Source of the DNA: F23-B02 sp963625685
Lineage (GTDB): Bacteria; Bacillota; Clostridia; Oscillospirales; Oscillospiraceae
Assembly: GCA_963625685.1 (NCBI GenBank)
Contig: CAVFTR010000027.1
Location: forward strand, 1 to 6,945
Length of the DNA stretch: 6,945 nt
Direction of reading: 5' to 3'
The notes below the pieces were generated by a model that was not told the origin of the DNA, ran no database searches, and worked only from the letters and a program-made list of their open reading frames with translations. The stretch's first letter is position 1; the number at the start of each line of letters is the position of its first letter. Below, piece after piece: positions 1 to 5,521 of this stretch. The position numbers were made by a program, and so were the translations under genes.

Positions 1-150
1 ACGGCTGCCAGCTCCCCTTACACAGGGGAGCCAATGGGGCGCGGAATCTTACGGTTTATGCCGTTGTTTCCGGTCGGGACACCGCAGCAACTGCTTGCTT
101 GACCTGCATGCGAGATGCCCGCACGGCAGTGCCCGCCACGGCAGTGCCGG
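1..150. repeat. Dispersed repeat element, left-edge copy
   Basis: Non-coding. Positions 12-30 form a hairpin (CTCCCCT / AGGGGAG around TACAC). Positions 1-32 match 6799-6830 in direct orientation with one mismatch. Positions 23-121 match the reverse complement of 6847-6945, apart from a diverged patch near 80-90. Positions 122-133 and 137-148 are a direct tandem repeat of CACGGCAGTGCC. The element is probably cut by the window edge; in the 6778 copy the equivalent hairpin is preceded by a CCCCTCAGTCAGC end. I see no gene here. I infer a non-autonomous, MITE- or REP-like intergenic repeat; no transposase is visible. Confidence 0.75.
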
Positions 151-203
151 GCAAGATAAGTCCCCTGCACAAATCTTGTGCTTGACTGACGGCAAAGGAT
201 TTA

Positions 204-232
204 TTGACAGCTCATACGGCAGCGTGTAAGAT
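204..232 (+). promoter_or_regulatory. Sigma-A promoter of the acyltransferase operon
   Basis: The -35 TTGACA (204-209) is a perfect consensus match. After a 17-nt spacer comes -10 TAAGAT (227-232), with 4 of 6 consensus bases. Transcription would begin near 239-240, downstream of the ATG at 235, so that ATG cannot be the start of the first gene. Just upstream, 167-181 is a small hairpin (GCACAA / TTGTGC) without a T-tract. Confidence 0.7.
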
Positions 233-253
233 ATATGGCATATAAAGATGGGC

Positions 254-270
254 AGGAGTGTAATGCTTTG
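254..270 (+). promoter_or_regulatory. RBS and TTG start of the acyltransferase, with a two-codon ORF
   Basis: AGGAG (254-258) is 9 nt from the in-frame TTG start at 268. An out-of-frame ATG at 263, only 4 nt from the same AGGAG, reads ATG CTT TGA, and its stop (269-271) overlaps the TTG. Translation could therefore start at TTG directly, or a terminating ribosome could restart there. The start assignment is inferred from the SD, promoter position and family N-terminus. Confidence 0.6.
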
Positions 271-1719
271 AGCTTTTTGTCACTTGCGTACTTCGCGTTT
301 TTTCCGGTCACCGCGCTTGTATATTTTCTGCTGCCCGCGAGGCTGAGAAATGCATGGCTGCTCATATGCAGCTGGTTTTTCTATCTGTGCGCGGGCGCGG
401 AGTACCTGCCGTTTCTCATCGGCGCGGCGCTGGCCGTGTATTTTGCCGCGCGCAGGCTCGAGAAAAAGCCCGATAAGGCGCTGCTTGCCGTCATGCTCGT
501 GCTGTTCATCGGGCTCCTGACGCTGTTCAAATATCTCGGCTTTCTAAGCGATACGCTCAGCCGCGCGCTCGCCGCGGCGGGTCTCGACTGGCGTCCGGCC
601 GTGCCGAAGCTGCTGCTGCCGGCCGGAATATCGTTTTATTTCTTCGCCGCGATGGGCTATCTCATCGACGTTTACCGCGGCAGGGCAGCCGCCGAGCGCA
701 GCCTTGTCAAGAGCGCGCTGTTTCTGTCGTTTTTCCCCTCGCTGCTGTCCGGCCCTATCGCGAGAGCGTCCGTGCTCATGCCGCAGCTTGAGGAAAAGCA
801 CGAGTTTTCCTGGCACAATGTCCGCACGGGGCTCTTCCGCTTCCTGTACGGAGCGTTTTTGAAGCTGCTGATCGCCGACCGCCTGGCGGTCATAGTCGAT
901 ACGGTCTTCGCCTCGCCGGGGAGCTTCGGCTCGGTGCAGGTCATCGCCGCCGCCTGCGCGTTTTCCGTGCAGATATACTGCGACTTCGCGGCATATTCGC
1001 ACATGGCGATAGGCTCGGCGCGGGCGATGGGCTTTGAGCTCACGGAGAACTTTGCGCAGCCCTACTTCGCGCGCTCCGTAGCCGGGTTCTGGCGCAGATG
1101 GCACATCTCGCTTTCGACCTGGTTCAGGGACTATCTCTATATCCCGCTCGGCGGCAGCAGAAGGGGCACGGCGCGCAAATACATAAATGTCCTGATCGTC
1201 TTCGCCGTCAGCGGACTGTGGCACGGCGCGGCGGCCTCGTTTCTCGTCTGGGGACTTTTAAACGGCGTTTATCAGGTCGCAGGCAGCGTCACGGCGCCGC
1301 TGCGGGCAAGGGTACGCGCCGCGCTGCGGCTCAGGGACGACGGAAGGCTGACGGCCCTGTGGCAGATGCTCTGCGTCTTCGTGCTGGCCACCATAGCCTG
1401 GGTGTTCTTCGAGGCGGGCTCCGTATCGGGAGCGCTCGAGGTCCTGCGCGCCTGCGTATCGCCCGTGCTCTGGGTCCCGCCGCTGTCGGCGATGGGCACG
1501 GACAGGTGGGAGCTTCTCATCGCCGCCCTGAGCTGCGCCGTCATGCTCTGCGTGGATATGCGCTGCTATGGCCGCGGCGGAGACCGGGCGGAGGCGGCCG
1601 CCGAAAAGCCGTGGCCGCTGCGCTGGCTGATGCTGCTCTTCCTGCTCATGGCATGCCTTGTTTTCGGCAGCTACGGCACGGGCTATGACGCGCAGTCGTT
1701 TATCTACGGACAGTTCTGA
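268..1719 (+). CDS. MBOAT-family membrane O-acyltransferase (AlgI/DltB-like)
   Basis: Polytopic membrane protein of 483 aa that would move an acyl group, usually acetyl, across the membrane onto an extracytoplasmic polymer. Family signatures are clear: GISFYFFAAMGYLIDVYRG (about 120-138), FWRRWHISLSTWFRDYLYIPLGG (about 274-296) and SGLWHGAAASF (about 315-325). H319 is the position of the family's catalytic histidine; H279 is the other conserved one. Hydrophobic segments run throughout, including about 4-22, 115-132, 365-384 and 453-471. Length is normal. I chose the TTG at 268 because AGGAG (254-258) sits 9 nt before it, the protein then begins MSFLSLAYFAFFP as in relatives, and the ATG at 235 precedes the predicted transcript. 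A GDSL-like partner follows after 11 nt, as in AlgI/AlgJ and DltB/DltD pairs. No dltA or dltC is present, so D-alanylation is not supported and the substrate is unknown. Confidence 0.92.
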   Translation: MSFLSLAYFAFFPVTALVYFLLPARLRNAWLLICSWFFYLCAGAEYLPFLIGAALAVYFAARRLEKKPDKALLAVMLVLFIGLLTLFKYLGFLSDTLSRALAAAGLDWRPAVPKLLLPAGISFYFFAAMGYLIDVYRGRAAAERSLVKSALFLSFFPSLLSGPIARASVLMPQLEEKHEFSWHNVRTGLFRFLYGAFLKLLIADRLAVIVDTVFASPGSFGSVQVIAAACAFSVQIYCDFAAYSHMAIGSARAMGFELTENFAQPYFARSVAGFWRRWHISLSTWFRDYLYIPLGGSRRGTARKYINVLIVFAVSGLWHGAAASFLVWGLLNGVYQVAGSVTAPLRARVRAALRLRDDGRLTALWQMLCVFVLATIAWVFFEAGSVSGALEVLRACVSPVLWVPPLSAMGTDRWELLIAALSCAVMLCVDMRCYGRGGDRAEAAAEKPWPLRWLMLLFLLMACLVFGSYGTGYDAQSFIYGQF

Positions 1720-1730
1720 CGGAGGCCTGT

Positions 1731-2747
1731 ATGAGAGCAAAAAGGATAAAAAAGGACTGGGTGCTCGCGGCGGCCTTCGTCGCCCTTGCCGCCCTGCTGA
1801 TACATTTTGCCGCCCTTGTCATGCGCCCCGTGCACAGGGATTACGGCTCGACCTGGGCGCAGTATCTGTGCGAGCCGGAGGACAGCATCGACGTGCTGTT
1901 TCTCGGCAGCAGCTTCGCCTACTGCGACTGGAACCCGGAGATAATGTACGCGGCCAGCGGCCTGACCGGCTATGTCATGGCGGGCTCGGAGCAGACGCCG
2001 TCGATCAGCTACTGGTATCTCAGGCAGGCGCTGAAAACGCAGTCGCCGCGGGTCGTCGTCATGGAGGGCACGTCGTTCTTCTTCGAGATGTATCAGAACT
2101 ACACGCAGATAAACCTCGGCTACATGCCGCGCGGCATAGACCGCGCCCGCGCCATTTTCGACGCCGCCGAGCCGGAAAAGCGCCTCGGCCTGTTCTTCGA
2201 CCTCTATTTTTACCACGACCGCTGGAAGTCGCTCGGCAGAGAGGATATAACGAAGCTGTTCACGCCCGCGCAGGCGGACGTGAACAAGGGCTACACCTTC
2301 GTCGACAATGTCTATGACGTGTCGGGCTCGGCGCCGTACCGGCGCGAGCCGACGAAGGACGAGGCGGCCTACGCAAAGCATCTCGACGCGTTTTCAAAGA
2401 TCTCCCGGCTCTGCCGCGAGCGGGGCATCGATCTGATCGTCACCATAAATCCCACCTACAGCCAGTGCGCGCCGGAGGTCTACGATAAGCTGCGAAGCGA
2501 CCTCGCGGCGATAGACCCCGAGGCCGGGTTTATAAACCTATCAAACAGCTTTGACGAGATCGGGCTCGACCTCAAGACCGACCTGTACGACGGCGGACAC
2601 CTGAATTTCTCCGGCGCGTGCAAATTTTCCGAGTGGACGGGCCGCTTCCTGCTGGACAGGGGCTATACGCCGCGTGAGCAGACGGCGGAAAACCGCGCCG
2701 CCTGGGACAGCGGCGCGCAGTATTGGAGGAGCCTGGCGGAGAGCTGA
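1731..2747 (+). CDS. Membrane-anchored SGNH-hydrolase-like protein (DltD/AlgJ-type acylation partner)
   Basis: 338 aa. One N-terminal membrane segment (about 10-31) follows a basic cap (MRAKRIKK), placing the rest outside the membrane. Block I is DVLFLGSSFAYCDWNP (54-69), with S61 the likely nucleophile. Block V is DGGHLNFSG (287-295), with D287 and H290 completing an SGNH-type triad. This matches the layout of DltD and AlgJ/AlgX-like proteins, which act with an MBOAT acyltransferase in transferring or editing acyl groups on cell-surface polymers. The gene begins 11 nt after the MBOAT stop with GGAGG (1721-1725) 5 nt before the ATG, so the two are surely co-transcribed. Transferase versus esterase activity and the polymer acted on (teichoic acid, exopolysaccharide or peptidoglycan) cannot be decided from sequence alone. 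Annotating it as DltD proper would be too strong, as no dltA/dltC accompanies it. Confidence 0.82.
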   Translation: MRAKRIKKDWVLAAAFVALAALLIHFAALVMRPVHRDYGSTWAQYLCEPEDSIDVLFLGSSFAYCDWNPEIMYAASGLTGYVMAGSEQTPSISYWYLRQALKTQSPRVVVMEGTSFFFEMYQNYTQINLGYMPRGIDRARAIFDAAEPEKRLGLFFDLYFYHDRWKSLGREDITKLFTPAQADVNKGYTFVDNVYDVSGSAPYRREPTKDEAAYAKHLDAFSKISRLCRERGIDLIVTINPTYSQCAPEVYDKLRSDLAAIDPEAGFINLSNSFDEIGLDLKTDLYDGGHLNFSGACKFSEWTGRFLLDRGYTPREQTAENRAAWDSGAQYWRSLAES

Positions 2748-2797
2748 GAGTGGAGAGCGGCCGCTCGCCGCGGGCACTGTTTATAGAATCTTTCTTT

Positions 2798-2836
2798 TTT
2801 GTTCATGCCTTTGTCATAAAGAACGTGTATTATAAT
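2798..2836 (+). promoter_or_regulatory. Promoter region of the htrA-like gene
   Basis: A perfect -10 TATAAT lies at 2831-2836 inside an AT-rich patch of the 124-nt gap between the SGNH and protease genes. The best -35-like match, TTGTCA (2811-2816), is only 14 nt away, too close for a normal sigma-A promoter, so the -35 is weak or activator-assisted. Two related motifs, TTTGTTCAT (2798-2806) and TTTGTCAT (2810-2817), form an imperfect direct repeat just upstream. The -10 is well supported; the rest is tentative. Confidence 0.5.
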
Positions 2837-2861
2837 ATCACAAGCTAAGGCGAACGCATCC

Positions 2862-2874
2862 GGAGGCCGTCATG
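2862..2874 (+). promoter_or_regulatory. RBS and ATG start of the htrA-like gene
   Basis: GGAGG (2862-2866) is 5 nt before the ATG at 2872, the same motif and spacing as in front of the SGNH gene. This fixes the start and shows that the charged N-terminal region is translated. Confidence 0.8.
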
Positions 2875-4242
2875 GACGATAACAGAGACAACAGAACAGA
2901 CGATCTGTCCGACGACGGCGAGTACCATTACGTGCGGCCGGAAAAGCGGCTGTACGAGGACGCGGAGTTCGTCCCGCAGGACGAGGCGACGGAGGTCCCC
3001 AACTACTACGCCCCGGAGGAAAAGAAGCCCCGCGAGAGATCGGACGAGGCGCAGCGCGGCGGCACGCTCAGAATGGCGTGCATATGCCTTGTGTGCGCAC
3101 TGGTCGGCGGACTGGCCGGCGGCTTCGTGACCTGGAGCGCGGTCAGAGACAGCGGCGCGGCCGTCACGTCCGACACCGGCGGCGCGGGCAAGACCATCGT
3201 CAGCACGACCGGCGGCACGACCACCGGCACGAACGTCAGCACGTCCCCGTCCTCAGCAAACGACATCTACCAGCTCGGCTGCCGACAGACCGTCGGCGTT
3301 TCGCTCGAAAGCAGCAATGCGAACATATTCGGCCAGCAGAGCGCGAGCGCGGTCGCCGGTACCGGATTTGTCATAACGGCCGACGGATATATAATGACAA
3401 ACTACCACGTCATCGAGTCGGCGCAGGAAAACGGGAAGGCGATACACGTCCTGTTCAAGGACAAGACGAGCTACGAGGCGAAGATAGTCGGCTTTGACCA
3501 GGATAACGACGTTGCGGTCCTGAAGATCGACGCGTCCGACCTCAGCCCCGCCGTCCTCGGTGACAGCGATAATCTCGCCGTGGGCGACTATGTCTTCACC
3601 ATCGGAAACCCGCTGGGCGAGCTTGATTTTTCAATGACCTCCGGCCGCGTGAGCGCGCTTGACCGCAGCATCACGACCGACCGCAACAGCGCGGCGATCA
3701 ACATGTTCCAGTTCGACGCCGCCATCAATTCCGGCAACTCCGGCGGCCCGGTTTACAACGAAAGCGGCGAGGTCATCGGCATCGCGACGGCAAAGGTCGG
3801 CTCCTCCGGCGTGGAGGGCCTGGGCTTTGCGATCCCGATAAACGACGCGGCCGATATCGCAAACGAGCTGATAACCAAGGGCTACGTCAGCGGCAAGGCC
3901 TACATGGGCGTCGATATCGACAAGCGCTACACTCCGGTGTACGCGCAGTATTACAGCATGCCCGAGGGCGCGTATGTGTACAATGTCGAGACGGGCGGCT
4001 GCGCCGAGAAGGCGGGTCTGTCCGCGGGTGATATCATCACCGAGCTCGGCGACGAGACCATCGGAGGCTACTCCGACCTCAACAGTGCCGTCAAGAGCTA
4101 TAAGGCCGGCGAGAGCACCGAGATAACCGTCTATCGCGGCGGGGATTACGCCAGACTGAGCATCACCTTCGACGAGTCCCAGCCCGGCGCCGGAACGAAC
4201 GGCGTCAATGAATTCGGAGTGTCAGGCATTCCGAGACAATAA
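2872..4242 (+). CDS. htrA: HtrA/DegP-type membrane-anchored serine protease with one PDZ domain
   Basis: 456 aa trypsin-like protease that would degrade misfolded proteins at the outer face of the membrane. Order: acidic, charged cytoplasmic tail (1-66), one membrane segment (about 68-90), Gly/Ser/Thr-rich linker (about 95-130), protease domain (about 135-335), PDZ domain (about 343-445). The catalytic triad is visible: H179 in NYHVIE, D213 in DNDVAVLKI and S290 in NSGNSGGPV. The PDZ region contains KAYMGVDI, then AEKAGLSAGDIITELGDE, typical of the carboxylate-binding fold. This is the standard layout of Firmicutes HtrA/YkdA/YvtA-like proteins, and the membrane anchor replaces a signal peptide. 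It has its own -10 box upstream and a strong terminator downstream, so it is probably monocistronic. No adjacent two-component system is visible. The exact paralogue (DegP, DegQ or DegS type) cannot be told apart. Confidence 0.93.
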   Translation: MDDNRDNRTDDLSDDGEYHYVRPEKRLYEDAEFVPQDEATEVPNYYAPEEKKPRERSDEAQRGGTLRMACICLVCALVGGLAGGFVTWSAVRDSGAAVTSDTGGAGKTIVSTTGGTTTGTNVSTSPSSANDIYQLGCRQTVGVSLESSNANIFGQQSASAVAGTGFVITADGYIMTNYHVIESAQENGKAIHVLFKDKTSYEAKIVGFDQDNDVAVLKIDASDLSPAVLGDSDNLAVGDYVFTIGNPLGELDFSMTSGRVSALDRSITTDRNSAAINMFQFDAAINSGNSGGPVYNESGEVIGIATAKVGSSGVEGLGFAIPINDAADIANELITKGYVSGKAYMGVDIDKRYTPVYAQYYSMPEGAYVYNVETGGCAEKAGLSAGDIITELGDETIGGYSDLNSAVKSYKAGESTEITVYRGGDYARLSITFDESQPGAGTNGVNEFGVSGIPRQ

Positions 4243-4268
4243 CCATGCTATGTTTCTTCTCCTTTGTT

Positions 4269-4294
4269 CGGGAGGGCTCTCTCTCTTCCTCCCG
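4269..4294 (+). other. Short hairpin in the htrA 3' untranslated region
   Basis: CGGGAGG (4269-4275) pairs perfectly with CCTCCCG (4288-4294) around a pyrimidine-rich 12-nt loop, between the htrA stop and its terminator. There is no T-tract. It may stabilise the mRNA 3' end; no function is demonstrable. Confidence 0.35.
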
Positions 4295-4321
4295 GCATAT
4301 ATCCTCTCTATTTCTCCAAAA

Positions 4322-4359
4322 CAAAAGGCCGCAGCTTCTGCTGCGGTCTTTTGTTTTTT
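4322..4359 (+). terminator. Rho-independent terminator of htrA
   Basis: A 14-bp stem (4322-4335 with 4340-4353, one G-T wobble) closes a TTCT loop and is followed directly by six T residues (4354-4359). It lies 80 nt after the htrA stop. The A-rich 5' side could also make it work on the - strand. Confidence 0.92.
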
Positions 4360-4433
4360 GGCGGCGCATTGACGCAGCTGCGGATGCGGTGATTGCCGGT
4401 GCCCGGTGTCGGAACATCGGAGGAAACCGTGAG
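4354..4433 (+). repeat. Dispersed repeat, GGCGGCGCAT family (copy A)
   Basis: It begins in the htrA terminator T-tract, runs through GGCGGCGCATTGACGCAGC, and ends in a block with TGCCCGG, GGAACATCGG and AAACCGTGA. Copy B is the reverse complement of about 4718-4796; copy C is at 5517-5575. All three follow a run of T, which suggests insertion at or spread with terminators. The second half (about 4396-4440) also belongs to a core repeat seen five times in the window. Confidence 0.65.
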
Positions 4434-4462
4434 ACTGCCGCGCCGCGCAGGTGCAGCCCTTG

Positions 4463-4509
4463 CCTTCCCCTTGAGGGGAAGGTGTCGCGCTTGCGCGACG
4501 GATGAGGTG
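4463..4509 (+). repeat. Two-hairpin dispersed repeat ending GATGAGGTG
   Basis: Two perfect hairpins stand side by side: CCTTCCCC / GGGGAAGG around TTGA (4463-4482), and GTCGCGC / GCGCGAC around TT (4484-4499), followed by GATGAGGTG. From memory, near-identical two-hairpin units occur in many copies in gut Clostridia genomes; this window has only one copy, so that part is recollection. Confidence 0.55.
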
Positions 4510-4530
4510 TCATCAAACACAAATTGAACT

Positions 4531-4555
4531 GTAGGGAACAGGCTTGCCTGTTCCG
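4531..4555 (+). repeat. Short hairpin repeat GTAGGGAACAGGC, copy 1
   Basis: GGAACAGGC (4535-4543) pairs perfectly with GCCTGTTCC (4546-4554) around TT and is preceded by GTAG. Its counterpart at 6743-6767 is in reverse orientation with compensating changes (GGAACGGGC / GCCCGTTCC), so the pairing is kept although the bases differ. Confidence 0.6.
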
Positions 4556-4592
4556 CGTGTCGCGGTTTCCTCCGCACCCTCCGGTCGGGACG
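4548..4592 (-). repeat. Core repeat TCCCG...AAACCG, copy on the - strand
   Basis: Read on the - strand, this contains TCCCGACCGGAGG, then GGAGGAAACCGCGACACGCG. It aligns with the core repeats at 37-86 (-), 4396-4440 (+), 4711-4757 (-) and 6888-6928 (+). It directly abuts the short hairpin repeat at 4531-4555. Confidence 0.5.
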
Positions 4593-4651
4593 CTGCAAAA
4601 AACGCCTCTAAAAAGCAACCCCACCGGCCCGGCCACTTCGTTGCCGACCCA

Positions 4652-4832
4652 CCTCCCCTTACACAGGGGAGGCAATCGCGCCCGACTACCCAGCTACGCA
4701 CCTACGACACGCGAAACGTCACGGTTTGCTCTGATGTTTCGATACCGGGACACCGCAATAAATGAATAAGTACAATTTTAATGCGCCGCCAAAAAACTCC
4801 CCTGTGTAAGCGGAGCTGACTGAGGGGTTGCC
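4652..4832 (-). repeat. MITE-like element with paired CTCCCC hairpin ends
   Basis: One end is a perfect hairpin (4652-4672, CCTCCCC / GGGGAGG around TTACACA). The other is the related sequence at 4797-4815 followed by CTGACTGAGGGGTTGCC (4816-4832). Read on the - strand, the element starts GGCAACCCCTCAGTCAGC, exactly like the element at 6778-6945, and ends CGATTGCCTCCCCTG. Its interior (about 4715-4796) carries a core repeat and copy B of the GGCGGCGCAT repeat. There is no coding capacity. I infer a non-autonomous element moved by a transposase elsewhere. Confidence 0.6.
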
Positions 4833-4898
4833 TGTACGCAGTTTTTGTGCCGATTTGGTGCAAAAAATAGTCGGCACCCCCCGTAAGGAAATGTTTCC

Positions 4899-4955
4899 AT
4901 GTGTATATACGACATGGCGGAGGAAGCCGCATATCTGATAACAATGGATATTTGA
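4899..4955 (+). CDS. Doubtful 18-codon ORF
   Basis: ATG at 4899 opens MCIYDMAEEAAYLITMDI and stops at 4955. AAGGA (about 4885-4889) lies a usable distance upstream, overlapping a perfect GGAAATGTTTCC palindrome (4887-4898). I see no promoter and recognise no family. It is in the repeat-rich gap and may be chance, a gene remnant or a small peptide gene. Confidence 0.15.
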   Translation: MCIYDMAEEAAYLITMDI

Positions 4956-5036
4956 GCGCGGCCAAATTGCGGCTGACAGCTTAAAGCATCTATGCTTGCC
5001 AAAAGCAGCAAAGCCATCCCTCAGAGGGAAGAGAAT

Positions 5037-5075
5037 AAAAAATTACCGTTGTTGATATGGCATCAACAACGGTAA
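5037..5075 (-). terminator. Perfect 14-bp terminator after the tRNA 3'-half copy
   Basis: TTACCGTTGTTGAT (5043-5056) pairs without mismatch with 5062-5075 around a 5-nt loop. On the - strand it is followed by six T residues (+ strand A at 5037-5042). It lies 6 nt beyond the CCA end of the truncated tRNA copy, so it was probably once the terminator of a complete tRNA gene. Confidence 0.9.
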
Positions 5076-5081
5076 CTGATC

Positions 5082-5123
5082 TGGTTGCGGAGGAGGGATT
5101 TGAACCCACGACCTTCGGGTTAT
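5082..5123 (-). pseudogene. Truncated initiator tRNA: 3' half only
   Basis: This is an exact copy of the 3' half of the initiator tRNA gene at 5333-5409, from inside the anticodon (bases 35-36), through the 3' anticodon strand, variable loop and T arm, to the encoded CCA. Identity extends 3 nt past CCA (5079-5123 equals 5330-5374, 45 of 45). Upstream of 5123 the 5' half is missing and replaced by unrelated hairpin DNA, so it cannot make a tRNA. It keeps the unusual U50-U64 T-stem mismatch of the intact gene. Open frames across it give peptides such as EEGFEPTTFGL, which are artefacts of tRNA sequence. Confidence 0.9.
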
Positions 5124-5126
5124 CCC

Positions 5127-5261
5127 TTCGGGCCGCTTTGCGGTGCCCGAAAAAACGTTCGCTTTGCAGCTCCGTTTTTTCGACCGCTGCAGAAATTGCG
5201 CCTCGCCTTTTTCTGCCCCCGGCAGCGGCGAGCCGCAATTCCCGACGAGCCCGCTCGTCGG
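5127..5261. repeat. Series of stacked hairpins inside the tRNA-flanked segment
   Basis: Four inverted repeats follow one another: TTCGGGC / GCCCGAA (5127-5133, 5145-5151) with inner CCGC/GCGG; CGAAAAAACG / CGTTTTTTCG (5148-5157, 5173-5182), perfect; a 14-bp arm with one mismatch (5194-5207, 5227-5240) enclosing CTGCC / GGCAG (5213-5217, 5221-5225); and CCGACGAGC / GCTCGTCGG (about 5242-5261). The first two overlap and would exclude each other. The density suggests a folded RNA or recombinase binding arms; no function is assignable. Confidence 0.55.
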
Positions 5262-5273
5262 CCTCATAACCCG
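5253..5273 (+). repeat. Inverted copy of the initiator tRNA anticodon arm
   Basis: On the + strand, this 21-nt stretch matches the initiator tRNA from the 3' side of the D stem through the anticodon loop and stem (GCTCGTCGG, CTCATAACCCG) at 20 of 21 positions. The gene itself is on the - strand. No acceptor or T arm follows, so it is not a tRNA. It may be a recombination arm or the trace of a template switch. Confidence 0.5.
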
Positions 5274-5293
5274 CCGAAGAGCTCGCGTATAAC

Positions 5294-5322
5294 GCAAAAA
5301 GCAGATGCTGTCGCATCTGCTT
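5294..5322 (-). terminator. Terminator of the initiator tRNA gene
   Basis: AAGCAGATGC (5299-5308) pairs perfectly with GCATCTGCTT (5313-5322) around TGTC. On the - strand the stem runs into a short T stretch (+ strand A at 5296-5300). It begins 11 nt after the tRNA CCA end. Its sequence is unrelated to the terminator at 5037-5075. Confidence 0.85.
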
Positions 5323-5332
5323 CCTGTAAATC

Positions 5333-5409
<77 letters not shown>

Positions 5410-5435
5410 ATATTTGTGCTCCTCAGAGCTTATAT

Positions 5436-5464
5436 ATAATACCACACCGCGCCGCACAAGTCAA
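5436..5464 (-). promoter_or_regulatory. Sigma-A promoter of the initiator tRNA
   Basis: On the - strand, TTGACT (+ 5459-5464) is separated by exactly 17 nt from TATTAT (+ 5436-5441). The predicted start is near 5428-5430, giving about a 20-nt leader before the tRNA 5' end, normal for a processed tRNA transcript. Confidence 0.8.
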
Positions 5465-5490
5465 TACCCCAGGGCGCATTTTTAGCCGAC

Positions 5491-5521
5491 AAAAACCGCG
5501 GGAGCGCGTCCCGCGGTTTTT
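5491..5521 (-). terminator. Bidirectional-looking terminator downstream of psuG
   Basis: AAAAACCGCGGGA (5491-5503) pairs perfectly with TCCCGCGGTTTTT (5509-5521) around GCGCG. The U run forms part of the stem on either strand. On the - strand it lies between psuG and the tRNA promoter, so it would stop psuG transcripts before the tRNA gene. Confidence 0.8.

Larger units (their letters stand above)
4360..5036. other. Gene-free mosaic of dispersed repeats
   Basis: This 677-nt stretch lies between the htrA terminator and the tRNA-side terminators, in a convergent region. Open frames across it have no family resemblance, no convincing ribosome binding sites, and run through hairpins. It holds back-to-back pieces of several repeat families, listed separately (4354-4433, 4463-4509, 4531-4555, 4548-4592, 4652-4832). 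The part from 4833 to 5036 matches none of them and contains only a doubtful 18-codon ORF. I infer an accumulation site for small non-autonomous repeats. Confidence 0.6.

Noticed and set aside
235..267. ATG at 235 as start of the acyltransferase
   Set aside because: It lies upstream of the predicted transcription start and lacks a ribosome binding site; the extra 11 residues are hydrophilic and unlike the family N-terminus.
544..1224. Open frames antisense to the acyltransferase
   Set aside because: Low-complexity Arg/Ala-rich translations opposite a clear MBOAT gene, with no promoter or start signal.
268..2747. Naming the pair dltB/dltD
   Set aside because: No dltA or dltC nearby, and the motifs seen are shared by all MBOAT/SGNH acylation pairs.
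2755..2766. Perfect 12-bp palindrome GAGCGGCCGCTC after the SGNH gene, considered as a terminator
   Set aside because: No loop and no adjacent T-tract; likely chance in GC-rich sequence.
4205..4769. Several open frames of 62-156 codons in the gap after htrA
   Set aside because: They cross the htrA terminator and several hairpin repeats in different frames, with repeat-derived peptides only.
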